This document shows positions 1 to 4,515 of a stretch of DNA of 5,591 bases, one piece after another; the first letter of the stretch is position 1, and each line of letters begins with the position of its first letter. The notes under the pieces were generated by a model that saw only the letters and a list, made by a program, of their open reading frames with translations, was not told the origin of the DNA and made no database searches. This DNA is from JANXQE01 sp035651635 (GTDB taxonomy: Bacteria > Verrucomicrobiota > Verrucomicrobiia > Limisphaerales > UBA8199): contig DASRFK010000156.1 in assembly GCA_035651635.1 (NCBI GenBank), positions 1-5,591 of the forward strand, in the 5' to 3' direction. A program made the translations under genes and the position numbers.

Positions 1-518
1 TTCGCCTCCTTACCGGCGCCGAGGTCGATATTCTCAGGGATGGAACTCTGGATTTCCCTGACGAATTGCTCGCCGAACTGGATGTGGTGATCGCCAGCGT
101 CCATCAGAGTTTCAATCAGACCGAGTCTGAAATCACGCAGCGCCTTATTTCCGCGGCTCGCAATCCTTACGTTCACATCCTCGGCCACTTGACCGGCCGC
201 TTGTTGCTTGGACGCGAACCCAATAAAGTTAATCAGCGAGCCGTCATCGATGCTTGCGCCGAAACCGGGACCTGGATCGAGCTCAACGCCAGCCCGGCCA
301 GATTTGATATGGATTGGCGGCTTTGGCCCTATGCGAAAAGTAAAGGCGTCCAATGCGTCATTAACTGCGATGCCCATCGCTTTGAACAGGCGGGCTACCT
401 CCGGCTGGGCGCGGGCATCGCCCGCAAAGCCGGTCTTACCAGGGAAGACGTGCTCAACACTCTTCCATTGGACAAACTACGAAAAGAACTCAAACGCAAA
501 CGCGGCAAACTTGGTTGA
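1..518 (+). CDS. polX: DNA polymerase X, C-terminal PHP domain (5' end cut off by the window)
   Basis: The frame is open from the left edge (first full codon at base 3) to a TGA at 516-518, giving 171 visible residues. They match the end of the PHP phosphoesterase domain that closes bacterial family X DNA polymerases, which act in gap-filling DNA repair; the PHP domain supplies a metal-dependent 3'-5' exonuclease or phosphatase activity. Family metal ligands are in order: Glu in GAEVDIL (fragment residue 7), His in ASVH (34), His in ILGHLTGR (62), and Asp and His in INCDAH (123 and 125). The tail DVLNTLPLDKL plus a basic RKRGK end is typical of PolX. The polymerase half and the first PHP ligands lie outside the window, so a stand-alone PHP protein is possible but less likely. 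A TTG at 66 is only an internal codon. The gene converges on the Rrf2 gene with 19 bases between them and has no evident link to sulfate uptake. Confidence 0.9.
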   Translation, partial: RLLTGAEVDILRDGTLDFPDELLAELDVVIASVHQSFNQTESEITQRLISAARNPYVHILGHLTGRLLLGREPNKVNQRAVIDACAETGTWIELNASPARFDMDWRLWPYAKSKGVQCVINCDAHRFEQAGYLRLGAGIARKAGLTREDVLNTLPLDKLRKELKRKRGKLG

Positions 519-537
519 GACTGCTCTCTTGCGCGTC

Positions 538-999
538 TTAAATCACAAAATCCAGCTCGCTCATCGGTTCCTGTTGCAGCTTGCGCCAGCGTTCGCAAAG
601 CTCGCCAATCGTCACCCTTTCGGCGATTTTCACCACCGCTTCCCGGATCTCTTTCATTACGCTCCGGATGGCGCAACGCGATTCATCCGGACACGAACAT
701 TTTTCGTAAAACCTTTCGCTCACGCAGCTCACGGGCGCTAAAGCTCCCTCTACATGGCGCACGATCACCGCCAAAGTGATTTCCTCCGGAGGCTTCGCCA
801 ATCGGTAGCCTCCGGCAACGCCCCGCCGGCTTTGCACTACTCCGGCGGATTTAAGATCGTTGAGAATTTGCTCCAAAAACCGTTTCGGAATGTTCTGGTG
901 CTCGGAAATGGTTTGAATGCGCACGACTGAATCGCCGTATTCGAGCCCCAGAACCAATAATGCTCGTAAAGCATATTCACCGCGCAACGACAGTTTCAT
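538..999 (-). CDS. Rrf2-family transcriptional regulator, likely controlling the adjacent sulfate operon
   Basis: This 153-residue protein has the usual Rrf2 length. It opens with MKLSLRGEYALRALL, the family N-terminal helix, followed by a winged helix-turn-helix at about residues 25-67: IPKRFLEQIL is the recognition-helix region and RRGVAGGYRLAKP the wing. A cysteine-containing loop has C92, C101, C103 and C109, followed by the long dimerisation helix ending in TIGELCERW, which adds C135. IscR and NsrR bind an Fe-S cluster with three cysteines in this loop; here the spacing is C-x8-C-x-C-x5-C, so a cluster or a redox or metal sensor is plausible but unproven. CymR, an Rrf2 member, represses cysteine and sulfur genes in Bacillus, and this gene is divergent from a sulfate importer, so a role in sulfur control is my inference. 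The frame extends upstream to a TTG at 1041, but those 14 residues do not resemble the family, so the ATG at 999 is preferred. No Shine-Dalgarno is evident; an AT-rich stretch precedes the start. Confidence 0.93.
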   Translation of the reverse strand: MKLSLRGEYALRALLVLGLEYGDSVVRIQTISEHQNIPKRFLEQILNDLKSAGVVQSRRGVAGGYRLAKPPEEITLAVIVRHVEGALAPVSCVSERFYEKCSCPDESRCAIRSVMKEIREAVVKIAERVTIGELCERWRKLQQEPMSELDFVI

Positions 1000-1013
1000 A
1001 AAATAACAATGCC

Positions 1014-1041
1014 TAAGTACACTAACGGGGTAGACAATCAA
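1014..1041 (-). promoter_or_regulatory. Candidate promoter of the Rrf2 gene
   Basis: On the minus strand a TTGATT (1041-1036) stands 16 bases upstream of TACTTA (1019-1014), a weak sigma-70-like pair. Transcription would begin near 1007, only a few bases before the ATG at 999, giving a nearly leaderless message, which fits the lack of a Shine-Dalgarno. The match to consensus is modest, so this is tentative. Confidence 0.3.
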
Positions 1042-1097
1042 GTAATTGCGCGACCTTTCCTACAAGGTCACGAGTGTCGTTTGAAACCAGATTGTAG

Positions 1098-1117
1098 CGC
1101 AGGCGTCCTCGCCTGCG
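1098..1117. repeat. GC-rich hairpin 1 with TCCT loop (REP-like)
   Basis: Perfect 8-base arms CGCAGGCG and CGCCTGCG flank the loop TCCT. The core GCGTCCTCGC is shared with the second hairpin that begins two bases later. No T-tract follows on either strand, so it is not a standard intrinsic terminator. It looks like one unit of a dispersed palindromic repeat family. Confidence 0.75.
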
Positions 1118-1118
1118 G

Positions 1119-1146
1119 GTTCCGGCGGCGTCCTCGCCGCCGGAAC
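1119..1146. repeat. GC-rich hairpin 2 with TCCT loop (REP-like)
   Basis: Perfect 12-base arms, GTTCCGGCGGCG at 1119-1130 and its complement at 1135-1146, enclose the same TCCT loop as hairpin 1. The pair sits between the two candidate divergent promoters, so it separates the transcription units. It lacks a T-tract. A dispersed REP-type element is the simplest reading; an insulating or transcription-damping effect is speculation. Confidence 0.78.
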
Positions 1147-1176
1147 AGGGTCTCAGGACGCATTTAAAAGCCGTTT

Positions 1177-1197
1177 GAGAGCAAAATATTGTTTCTC
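1177..1197. promoter_or_regulatory. Imperfect AT-rich dyad just upstream of the sbp -35 box
   Basis: GAGA at 1177-1180 and TCTC at 1194-1197 bracket an AT-rich centre (GCAAAATATTGTT) that is itself partly symmetric. Lying directly before the candidate -35 element, it could be an operator or an UP-type element. The symmetry is only partial (12 of 21 positions), so this is a weak call. Confidence 0.2.
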
Positions 1198-1199
1198 TA

Positions 1200-1228
1200 T
1201 TGACATAGTGTAGATTCAACCCTACTTT
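1200..1228 (+). promoter_or_regulatory. Candidate promoter of the sulfate operon
   Basis: A perfect -35 box TTGACA (1200-1205) is followed after 17 bases by TACTTT (1223-1228), a poor -10 box (3 of 6 consensus positions). The start point would fall near 1235, right at the ATG at 1237, so that ATG would be leaderless if the promoter is real. CTAT at 1197-1200 and ATAG at 1204-1207 form a short inverted repeat over the -35 box, where a repressor such as the neighbouring Rrf2 protein could bind. Confidence 0.45.
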
Positions 1229-1236
1229 TACCGACC

Positions 1237-2472
1237 ATGAAACACCTGCACGCCTTGGTTCGGATAGTTCACAGGTTGGTGGGCACTCTCAAAACATCCG
1301 CTTTTGCGTGGGCACCTGGGTTTGGAGTCCCGCCTTTAGGCGGCCCGGCGCCAAAACCGCCTAAAGGCGAGATTCCAAACCGAAGTTTAAACCGCACCCT
1401 GAGAACGCGCCATTTCCGCCCGTCCCGGGCTAAATCGCCGGCGTTAATAAATCGAGTCGGCGTGCTTTGTGAAATACCTCTGCTCGCAGCCGGCCTGAGC
1501 TTGTTCCCCATGGTCGGGACGTGCGCGCAGAAGAGCGTAACCATCCTCAATGTCTCGTATGATCCGACGCGCGAGCTGTATCAGGATTTTAACGAGGCTT
1601 TCGGGAAGTACTGGGCAGCCAAGACCGGCGAAAAAGTAAATGTGCAACAGTCCCACGGGGGCTCGGGCAAACAAGCCCGCTCAGTCATTGATGGTCTGGC
1701 GGCGGACGTCCTGACCCTGGCGCTGGCTTACGACATCGATGCCGTCGCCGAGCACGGCAAACTTCTTCCGGTCGATTGGCAAAAGCGACTTCCAAACAAC
1801 AGCTGCCCGTATACGTCGACCATTGTATTCCTGGTGCGTCAGGGCAATCCAAAGGCGATCAAGGATTGGGACGACTTAATCAAGCCGGGGATACAGGTCA
1901 TCACGCCCAATCCGAAGACCTCCGGAGGCGCTCGCTGGAATTATTTGGCGGCCTGGGGATTTGCGCTGCGGAAATTCGGCAACGATCCCGGCAAGGCGCG
2001 AGAATTCGTCAATAAACTCTACCAGAATGTGCCTGTTCTCGATACCGGTGCCCGTGGCGCTACGACGACGTTCGTTCAGCGCGGGATTGGGGATGTGCTC
2101 ATTGCCTGGGAAAACGAGGCGTTGCTCTCGCTCAAGGAAATGGGCAAGGGCCAGGTCGAAATCGTGACGCCTTCGATTAGTATCCTGGCGGAGCCGCCCG
2201 TTGCCTGGGTGGATCGGGTAACGGCTAAACACGGTACGCTCGAAGTGGCTCAAGCCTATCTCAATTACCTGTACACACCCGAAGGCCAGGAAATTGCCGC
2301 GCGCCATTTCTACCGCCCGACCCTCGAAGCGATTCGTCAGAAGTACGCCAAAGCATTCCCCAATGTCGAATTATTCACCATCGATCAAGTCTTTGGCGGC
2401 TGGCAGAAGGTGCAAAAACTCCACTTCAATGAAGGCGGTATTTTCGATCAGCTCCAGCAGGCGCGCCGATGA
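1237..2472 (+). CDS. sbp: Sulfate-binding periplasmic protein of the ABC importer (true start probably downstream of 1237)
   Basis: From about residue 99 (base 1531) the product matches the Sbp/CysP sulfate-binding family throughout; it captures sulfate outside the cytoplasmic membrane and hands it to CysT/CysW. Visible marks are TILNVSYDPTREL (102-114), SHGGSGKQ (139-146), the family signature NPKTSGGARW (225-234), DTGARGATTTFVQRGIGDV (269-287), IAWENEA, ILAEPPVAWVD, a YTPEGQEIAA segment and VFGGW near the end. It resembles E. coli Sbp more than CysP. A hydrophobic export segment, LLAAGLSLFPMVGTCAQ, precedes cleavage around residues 97-98 and leaves a mature chain of about 313 residues, normal for the family. 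The preceding ~75 residues are abnormal: residues 28-48 are a translated palindrome. GTG 1462 would give 336 residues with a 22-residue signal but no basic N-region. GTG 1469 in another frame begins MKYL, hinting at a frameshift. The function is sure; the start is not. Confidence 0.93.
   Translation: MKHLHALVRIVHRLVGTLKTSAFAWAPGFGVPPLGGPAPKPPKGEIPNRSLNRTLRTRHFRPSRAKSPALINRVGVLCEIPLLAAGLSLFPMVGTCAQKSVTILNVSYDPTRELYQDFNEAFGKYWAAKTGEKVNVQQSHGGSGKQARSVIDGLAADVLTLALAYDIDAVAEHGKLLPVDWQKRLPNNSCPYTSTIVFLVRQGNPKAIKDWDDLIKPGIQVITPNPKTSGGARWNYLAAWGFALRKFGNDPGKAREFVNKLYQNVPVLDTGARGATTTFVQRGIGDVLIAWENEALLSLKEMGKGQVEIVTPSISILAEPPVAWVDRVTAKHGTLEVAQAYLNYLYTPEGQEIAARHFYRPTLEAIRQKYAKAFPNVELFTIDQVFGGWQKVQKLHFNEGGIFDQLQQARR
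1319..1381. repeat. 63-base palindromic repeat inside the 5' part of the sbp reading frame
   Basis: Arms at 1319-1343 and 1357-1381 are 25 bases each and match at 23 positions. The 13-base loop is CCCGGCGCCAAAA. The stem includes CGCCTTTAGGCGG and CCGCCTAAAGGCG, so each arm has an internal dyad. As protein it reads GFGVPPLGGPAPKPPKGEIPN, a low-complexity pattern unlike a signal peptide. Its length of 63 keeps the frame open. It is probably a dispersed palindromic element in the sbp leader rather than coding sequence. Confidence 0.8.
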
Positions 2473-2750
2473 GCCTTATCTCGTTTCCGGCCTCAGGAAT
2501 TCCGACCGGGAGCATTCGCCCCGCAGCGCGACACGTGCCGGCCCGCAGTCCGTCCGCCCGGGAAGCGCGGGGAAAATGTCTTCGGGACTCCCGCGATCCG
2601 GAGGTCTCGCATTCCCCCGTCGCACTCAGACCGACCGGGTCCAAATTCGAACATTTGATTCTGCCCGCTGACTTGACTATTCTGCCGGCTGCTCACGCCA
2701 CTCAACCGGGTCTCCGGCAATCGGCTTGCCTTTCGGCCCACGGGCGCTGA
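2469..2750 (+). CDS. Unrecognised small ORF between sbp and cysT (doubtful)
   Basis: A 93-codon frame starts with an ATG overlapping the sbp stop (ATGA) and ends six bases before cysT, so it fits the operon spacing well. The product is rich in Arg, Pro, Ser and Ala and has no hydrophobic segment, signal peptide or motif I recognise. Overlapping frames on both strands are also open across much of this stretch, as expected of GC-rich non-coding DNA, and it overlaps an imperfect palindrome and a possible promoter. I do not know a sulfate operon protein like this. It may be spurious. Confidence 0.2.
   Translation: MSLISFPASGIPTGSIRPAARHVPARSPSAREARGKCLRDSRDPEVSHSPVALRPTGSKFEHLILPADLTILPAAHATQPGLRQSACLSAHGR
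2565..2623. repeat. Imperfect nested palindrome in the sbp-cysT gap
   Basis: Outer arms around GGGGAAAATG (2569-2578) and CATTCCCC (2610-2617) pair with small mismatches. Inside lie CGCGGG (2566-2571) with CCCGCG (2590-2595) and a tight CGGGA-C-TCCCG (2583-2593). These pairings compete, so it may be a decayed repeat or an mRNA fold between the binding-protein and permease genes. No T-tract follows. Confidence 0.3.
2655..2683 (+). promoter_or_regulatory. Possible internal promoter ahead of cysT
   Basis: TTGATT (2655-2660) and TATTCT (2678-2683) are separated by 17 bases, each matching 4 of 6 consensus positions. Transcription would begin near 2690, about 65 bases before cysT. It could let the permease and ATPase genes be expressed separately from sbp. 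Weak sequence-only evidence. Confidence 0.3.
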
Positions 2751-2756
2751 GCAATC

Positions 2757-3581
2757 ATGGCGCGACGAAATTTCAATGCTCTGCCCGGGTTAGGCCTCAC
2801 CCTGGGGTTTACCTTGTTCTATCTCAGTGCGGTGGTGCTGATCCCCTTCGCCGGGCTGGTCCTGCGCGCCTGCGAATTGTCCTGGACTGATTTTTGGGAT
2901 CTGGCAACAACTCCGCGCGCATTGGCCGCCTACAAACTGACTTTCGGCGCCTCCTTGGTCGCCGCCGTCGCCAATGCTCTATTCGGAACTCTTTTGGCTT
3001 GGGTCCTGGTCCGGTACGAGTTTCCGGGGCGGCGGTTTATCGACGCCATCGTCGACTTCCCCTTTGCGCTCCCCACTGCGGTCGCGGGATTGACTTTGTC
3101 CAGCTTGTTCGCGGCTAACGGCTGGCTGGGGCGTTACCTGGTGCCGCTGGGAATTCGCGGCGCTTTTACCCCCTTGGGCGTGGTCATCGCCCTCACCTTT
3201 GTGGGCCTGCCTTTCGTCGTGCGCACGCTGCAGCCGGTCCTGCAAAACCTCGAACGCGAGGTCGAGGAGGCCGCTGCCACCCTGGGTGCCAGCCGGCTGC
3301 GCACTTTTGTCAGTATTATTGCTCCCTCGCTTTTCCCGCCGGTGCTGACCGGCTTTGCCCTCGCCTTCGCCCGGGCAATCGGTGAGTACGGCTCGATCGT
3401 CTTTATTTCCGGCAACCAGCCGTTTAAAACGGAAATCGCCCCTTACCTGATTGTGATGCGCCTCGAGGAGTATAATTACGGCGGCGCCATCGCCTTAGCC
3501 GTCGTCTTGCTGGTTTTTTCTTTTCTGCTGCTGGCTGCCATCAACCTGCTCGAACAATGGTCGAGCCGATTCCAAAACTGA
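2757..3581 (+). CDS. cysT: Sulfate ABC transporter permease CysT (CysU)
   Basis: This 274-residue inner-membrane protein (E. coli CysU is 277) forms half of the sulfate channel with CysW. It has about six membrane segments, near residues 14-36, 60-85, 98-120, 138-157, 196-218 and 240-265. Family marks include AAYKLT, the block FPGRRFIDAIVDFPFALPTAV followed by AGLTL, GLPFVVRTLQPVL, and FARAIGEYGSIVFISGN. The EAA loop that docks on the CysA ATPase is intact: E171, A172, A173, G177 and P190. The ATG at 2757 places the first residues (MARRNFNALPGLGLTL) in line with the family N-terminus. No strong Shine-Dalgarno is visible. The gene follows the 284-base gap after sbp and ends one base before cysW, which points to co-transcription with cysW and cysA. 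Confidence 0.95.
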   Translation: MARRNFNALPGLGLTLGFTLFYLSAVVLIPFAGLVLRACELSWTDFWDLATTPRALAAYKLTFGASLVAAVANALFGTLLAWVLVRYEFPGRRFIDAIVDFPFALPTAVAGLTLSSLFAANGWLGRYLVPLGIRGAFTPLGVVIALTFVGLPFVVRTLQPVLQNLEREVEEAAATLGASRLRTFVSIIAPSLFPPVLTGFALAFARAIGEYGSIVFISGNQPFKTEIAPYLIVMRLEEYNYGGAIALAVVLLVFSFLLLAAINLLEQWSSRFQN

Positions 3582-3582
3582 A

Positions 3583-4515
3583 ATGGCCGGAAGCGACAAA
3601 TCCAATCGGAGCGCGGCGGTTCGACAATCGCAACGCGGCACGGAAGAGTCTCCGGTGATCAAATGGACGCTGATCACGCTGGCGCTGGCCTTTTCCCTGG
3701 TTTTCCTGCTGCTGCCGCTGATCAATGTGTTCGTTCAAGCTTTTGCCAAAGGCGCTGCATACTATTGGAACTCGCTGATTAGTCCCGATGCCTGGTCGGC
3801 CATCCTCCTGACCTTGATAGTGGCGGCCATCAGCGTGCCGCTCAACGTCGGTTTCGGACTCGCCGCAGCCTGGGCGATCGCCAAATTCGAGTTTCCCGGA
3901 AAGTCCTTGCTCATCACCGTCATCGATCTGCCCTTCTCGGTTTCACCGGTGGTCGCCGGCTTAATGTTTGTGGTCTTGTTCGGGCTGCAGGGTTTTTTCG
4001 GGCCCTGGCTCGACGCGCATAACCTGAAAATCATCTTTGCCGTGCCCGGCATTGTCCTGGCCACCATCTTCATCACCTTTCCTTTCGTGGCCCGCGAACT
4101 CATACCGGTCATGCAAGCAACCGGAACGGAGCAGGAACAGGCCGCCTTGACCCTCGGAGCCAACGGTCTGCAAACGTTCTGGCATGTGACCCTGCCCTCG
4201 GTGAAGTGGGGATTGCTCTATGGCATTATCCTTTGCAACGCCCGCGCCATGGGCGAGTTCGGCGCTGTCTCTGTCGTTTCCGGCCACATTACCGGCCAGA
4301 CCGAGACCATGCCGTTGCGGGTTGAAAAGCTCTATAACGAATACAACTCCGCCGCCGCTTTCGCGGTCGCCAGTCTGCTGGCCTTGCTCGCGCTGGTCAC
4401 CCTGGGCATTAAAACCTGGCTGGAATGGCAGCAGGCCCGCGAGTTCGCCAAAGCACAAGTGGCCTCCGCTCCCGGGCCTAAACCATTGCCGGTCGAGTTG
4501 TCCCCAGCCGCATGA
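3583..4515 (+). CDS. cysW: Sulfate ABC transporter permease CysW
   Basis: This 310-residue membrane protein is the second half of the sulfate channel. It has about six hydrophobic segments, the first near residues 28-52. CysW marks are FVQAFAKG (50-57), FEFPGKSLL, IDLPFSVSPVVAGL (114-127), LDAHNLKI (143-150), FPFVARELIPVM (166-177) and NARAMGEFGAVSVVSGHITG, all close to E. coli CysW. The EAA docking loop reads Q186-A-A with G192 and P205, so the usual first Glu is Gln; nearby E183 and E185 keep the region acidic. About 25 polar residues precede the first membrane segment, and the C-terminal tail is Pro/Ala-rich. The gene begins one base after the cysT stop and its own stop overlaps the cysA start (ATGA), suggesting translational coupling. 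Permeases of this fold also carry molybdate or thiosulfate, but the neighbours favour sulfate or thiosulfate. Confidence 0.95.
   Translation: MAGSDKSNRSAAVRQSQRGTEESPVIKWTLITLALAFSLVFLLLPLINVFVQAFAKGAAYYWNSLISPDAWSAILLTLIVAAISVPLNVGFGLAAAWAIAKFEFPGKSLLITVIDLPFSVSPVVAGLMFVVLFGLQGFFGPWLDAHNLKIIFAVPGIVLATIFITFPFVARELIPVMQATGTEQEQAALTLGANGLQTFWHVTLPSVKWGLLYGIILCNARAMGEFGAVSVVSGHITGQTETMPLRVEKLYNEYNSAAAFAVASLLALLALVTLGIKTWLEWQQAREFAKAQVASAPGPKPLPVELSPAA

Larger units (their letters stand above)
2473..2756 (+). other. 284-base gap inside the operon with no recognised gene
   Basis: The cysT-cysW and cysW-cysA junctions are 1 base apart and overlapping, so this gap is out of character. It holds the doubtful small ORF at 2469-2750, an imperfect nested palindrome at about 2565-2623, and a possible internal promoter at 2655-2683. 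I see no intrinsic terminator, RNA gene or riboswitch in it. Confidence 0.6.

Noticed and set aside
511..545. A shared bidirectional terminator between polX and the Rrf2 gene
   Set aside because: The 19-base gap and its flanks contain no convincing hairpin or T-tract.
1098..1146. Intrinsic terminators formed by the twin hairpins
   Set aside because: Neither strand has a T-run after the stems, and they lie upstream of divergent genes where a terminator is not expected.
1022..1219. A 65-codon minus-strand frame in the rrf2-sbp intergenic region
   Set aside because: It runs through both GC hairpins, covers the sbp promoter and has no recognisable protein features.
1098..1381. A CRISPR array made from the repeated palindromes
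   Set aside because: There are only two short similar units separated by two bases and one unrelated palindrome, with no regular spacers and no cas genes.
1237..1461. A sulfur-related riboswitch (such as a SAM class) in the sbp leader
   Set aside because: The only clear structure is the long palindrome. I could not recognise any conserved SAM riboswitch core; a covariance-model search would settle it.
1510..1525. Sbp as a lipoprotein, using the cysteine in MVGTCAQ
   Set aside because: The residue before the cysteine is Thr, which lipoprotein signal peptidase disfavours, and cleavage around Ala97-Gln98 fits the family better.
1269..1550. A minus-strand 93-codon frame opposite the sbp leader
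   Set aside because: It is the reverse reading of the palindrome (GFGAGPPKGGTPNPG). A symmetric repeat gives similar peptides on both strands, so this is not evidence of a gene.
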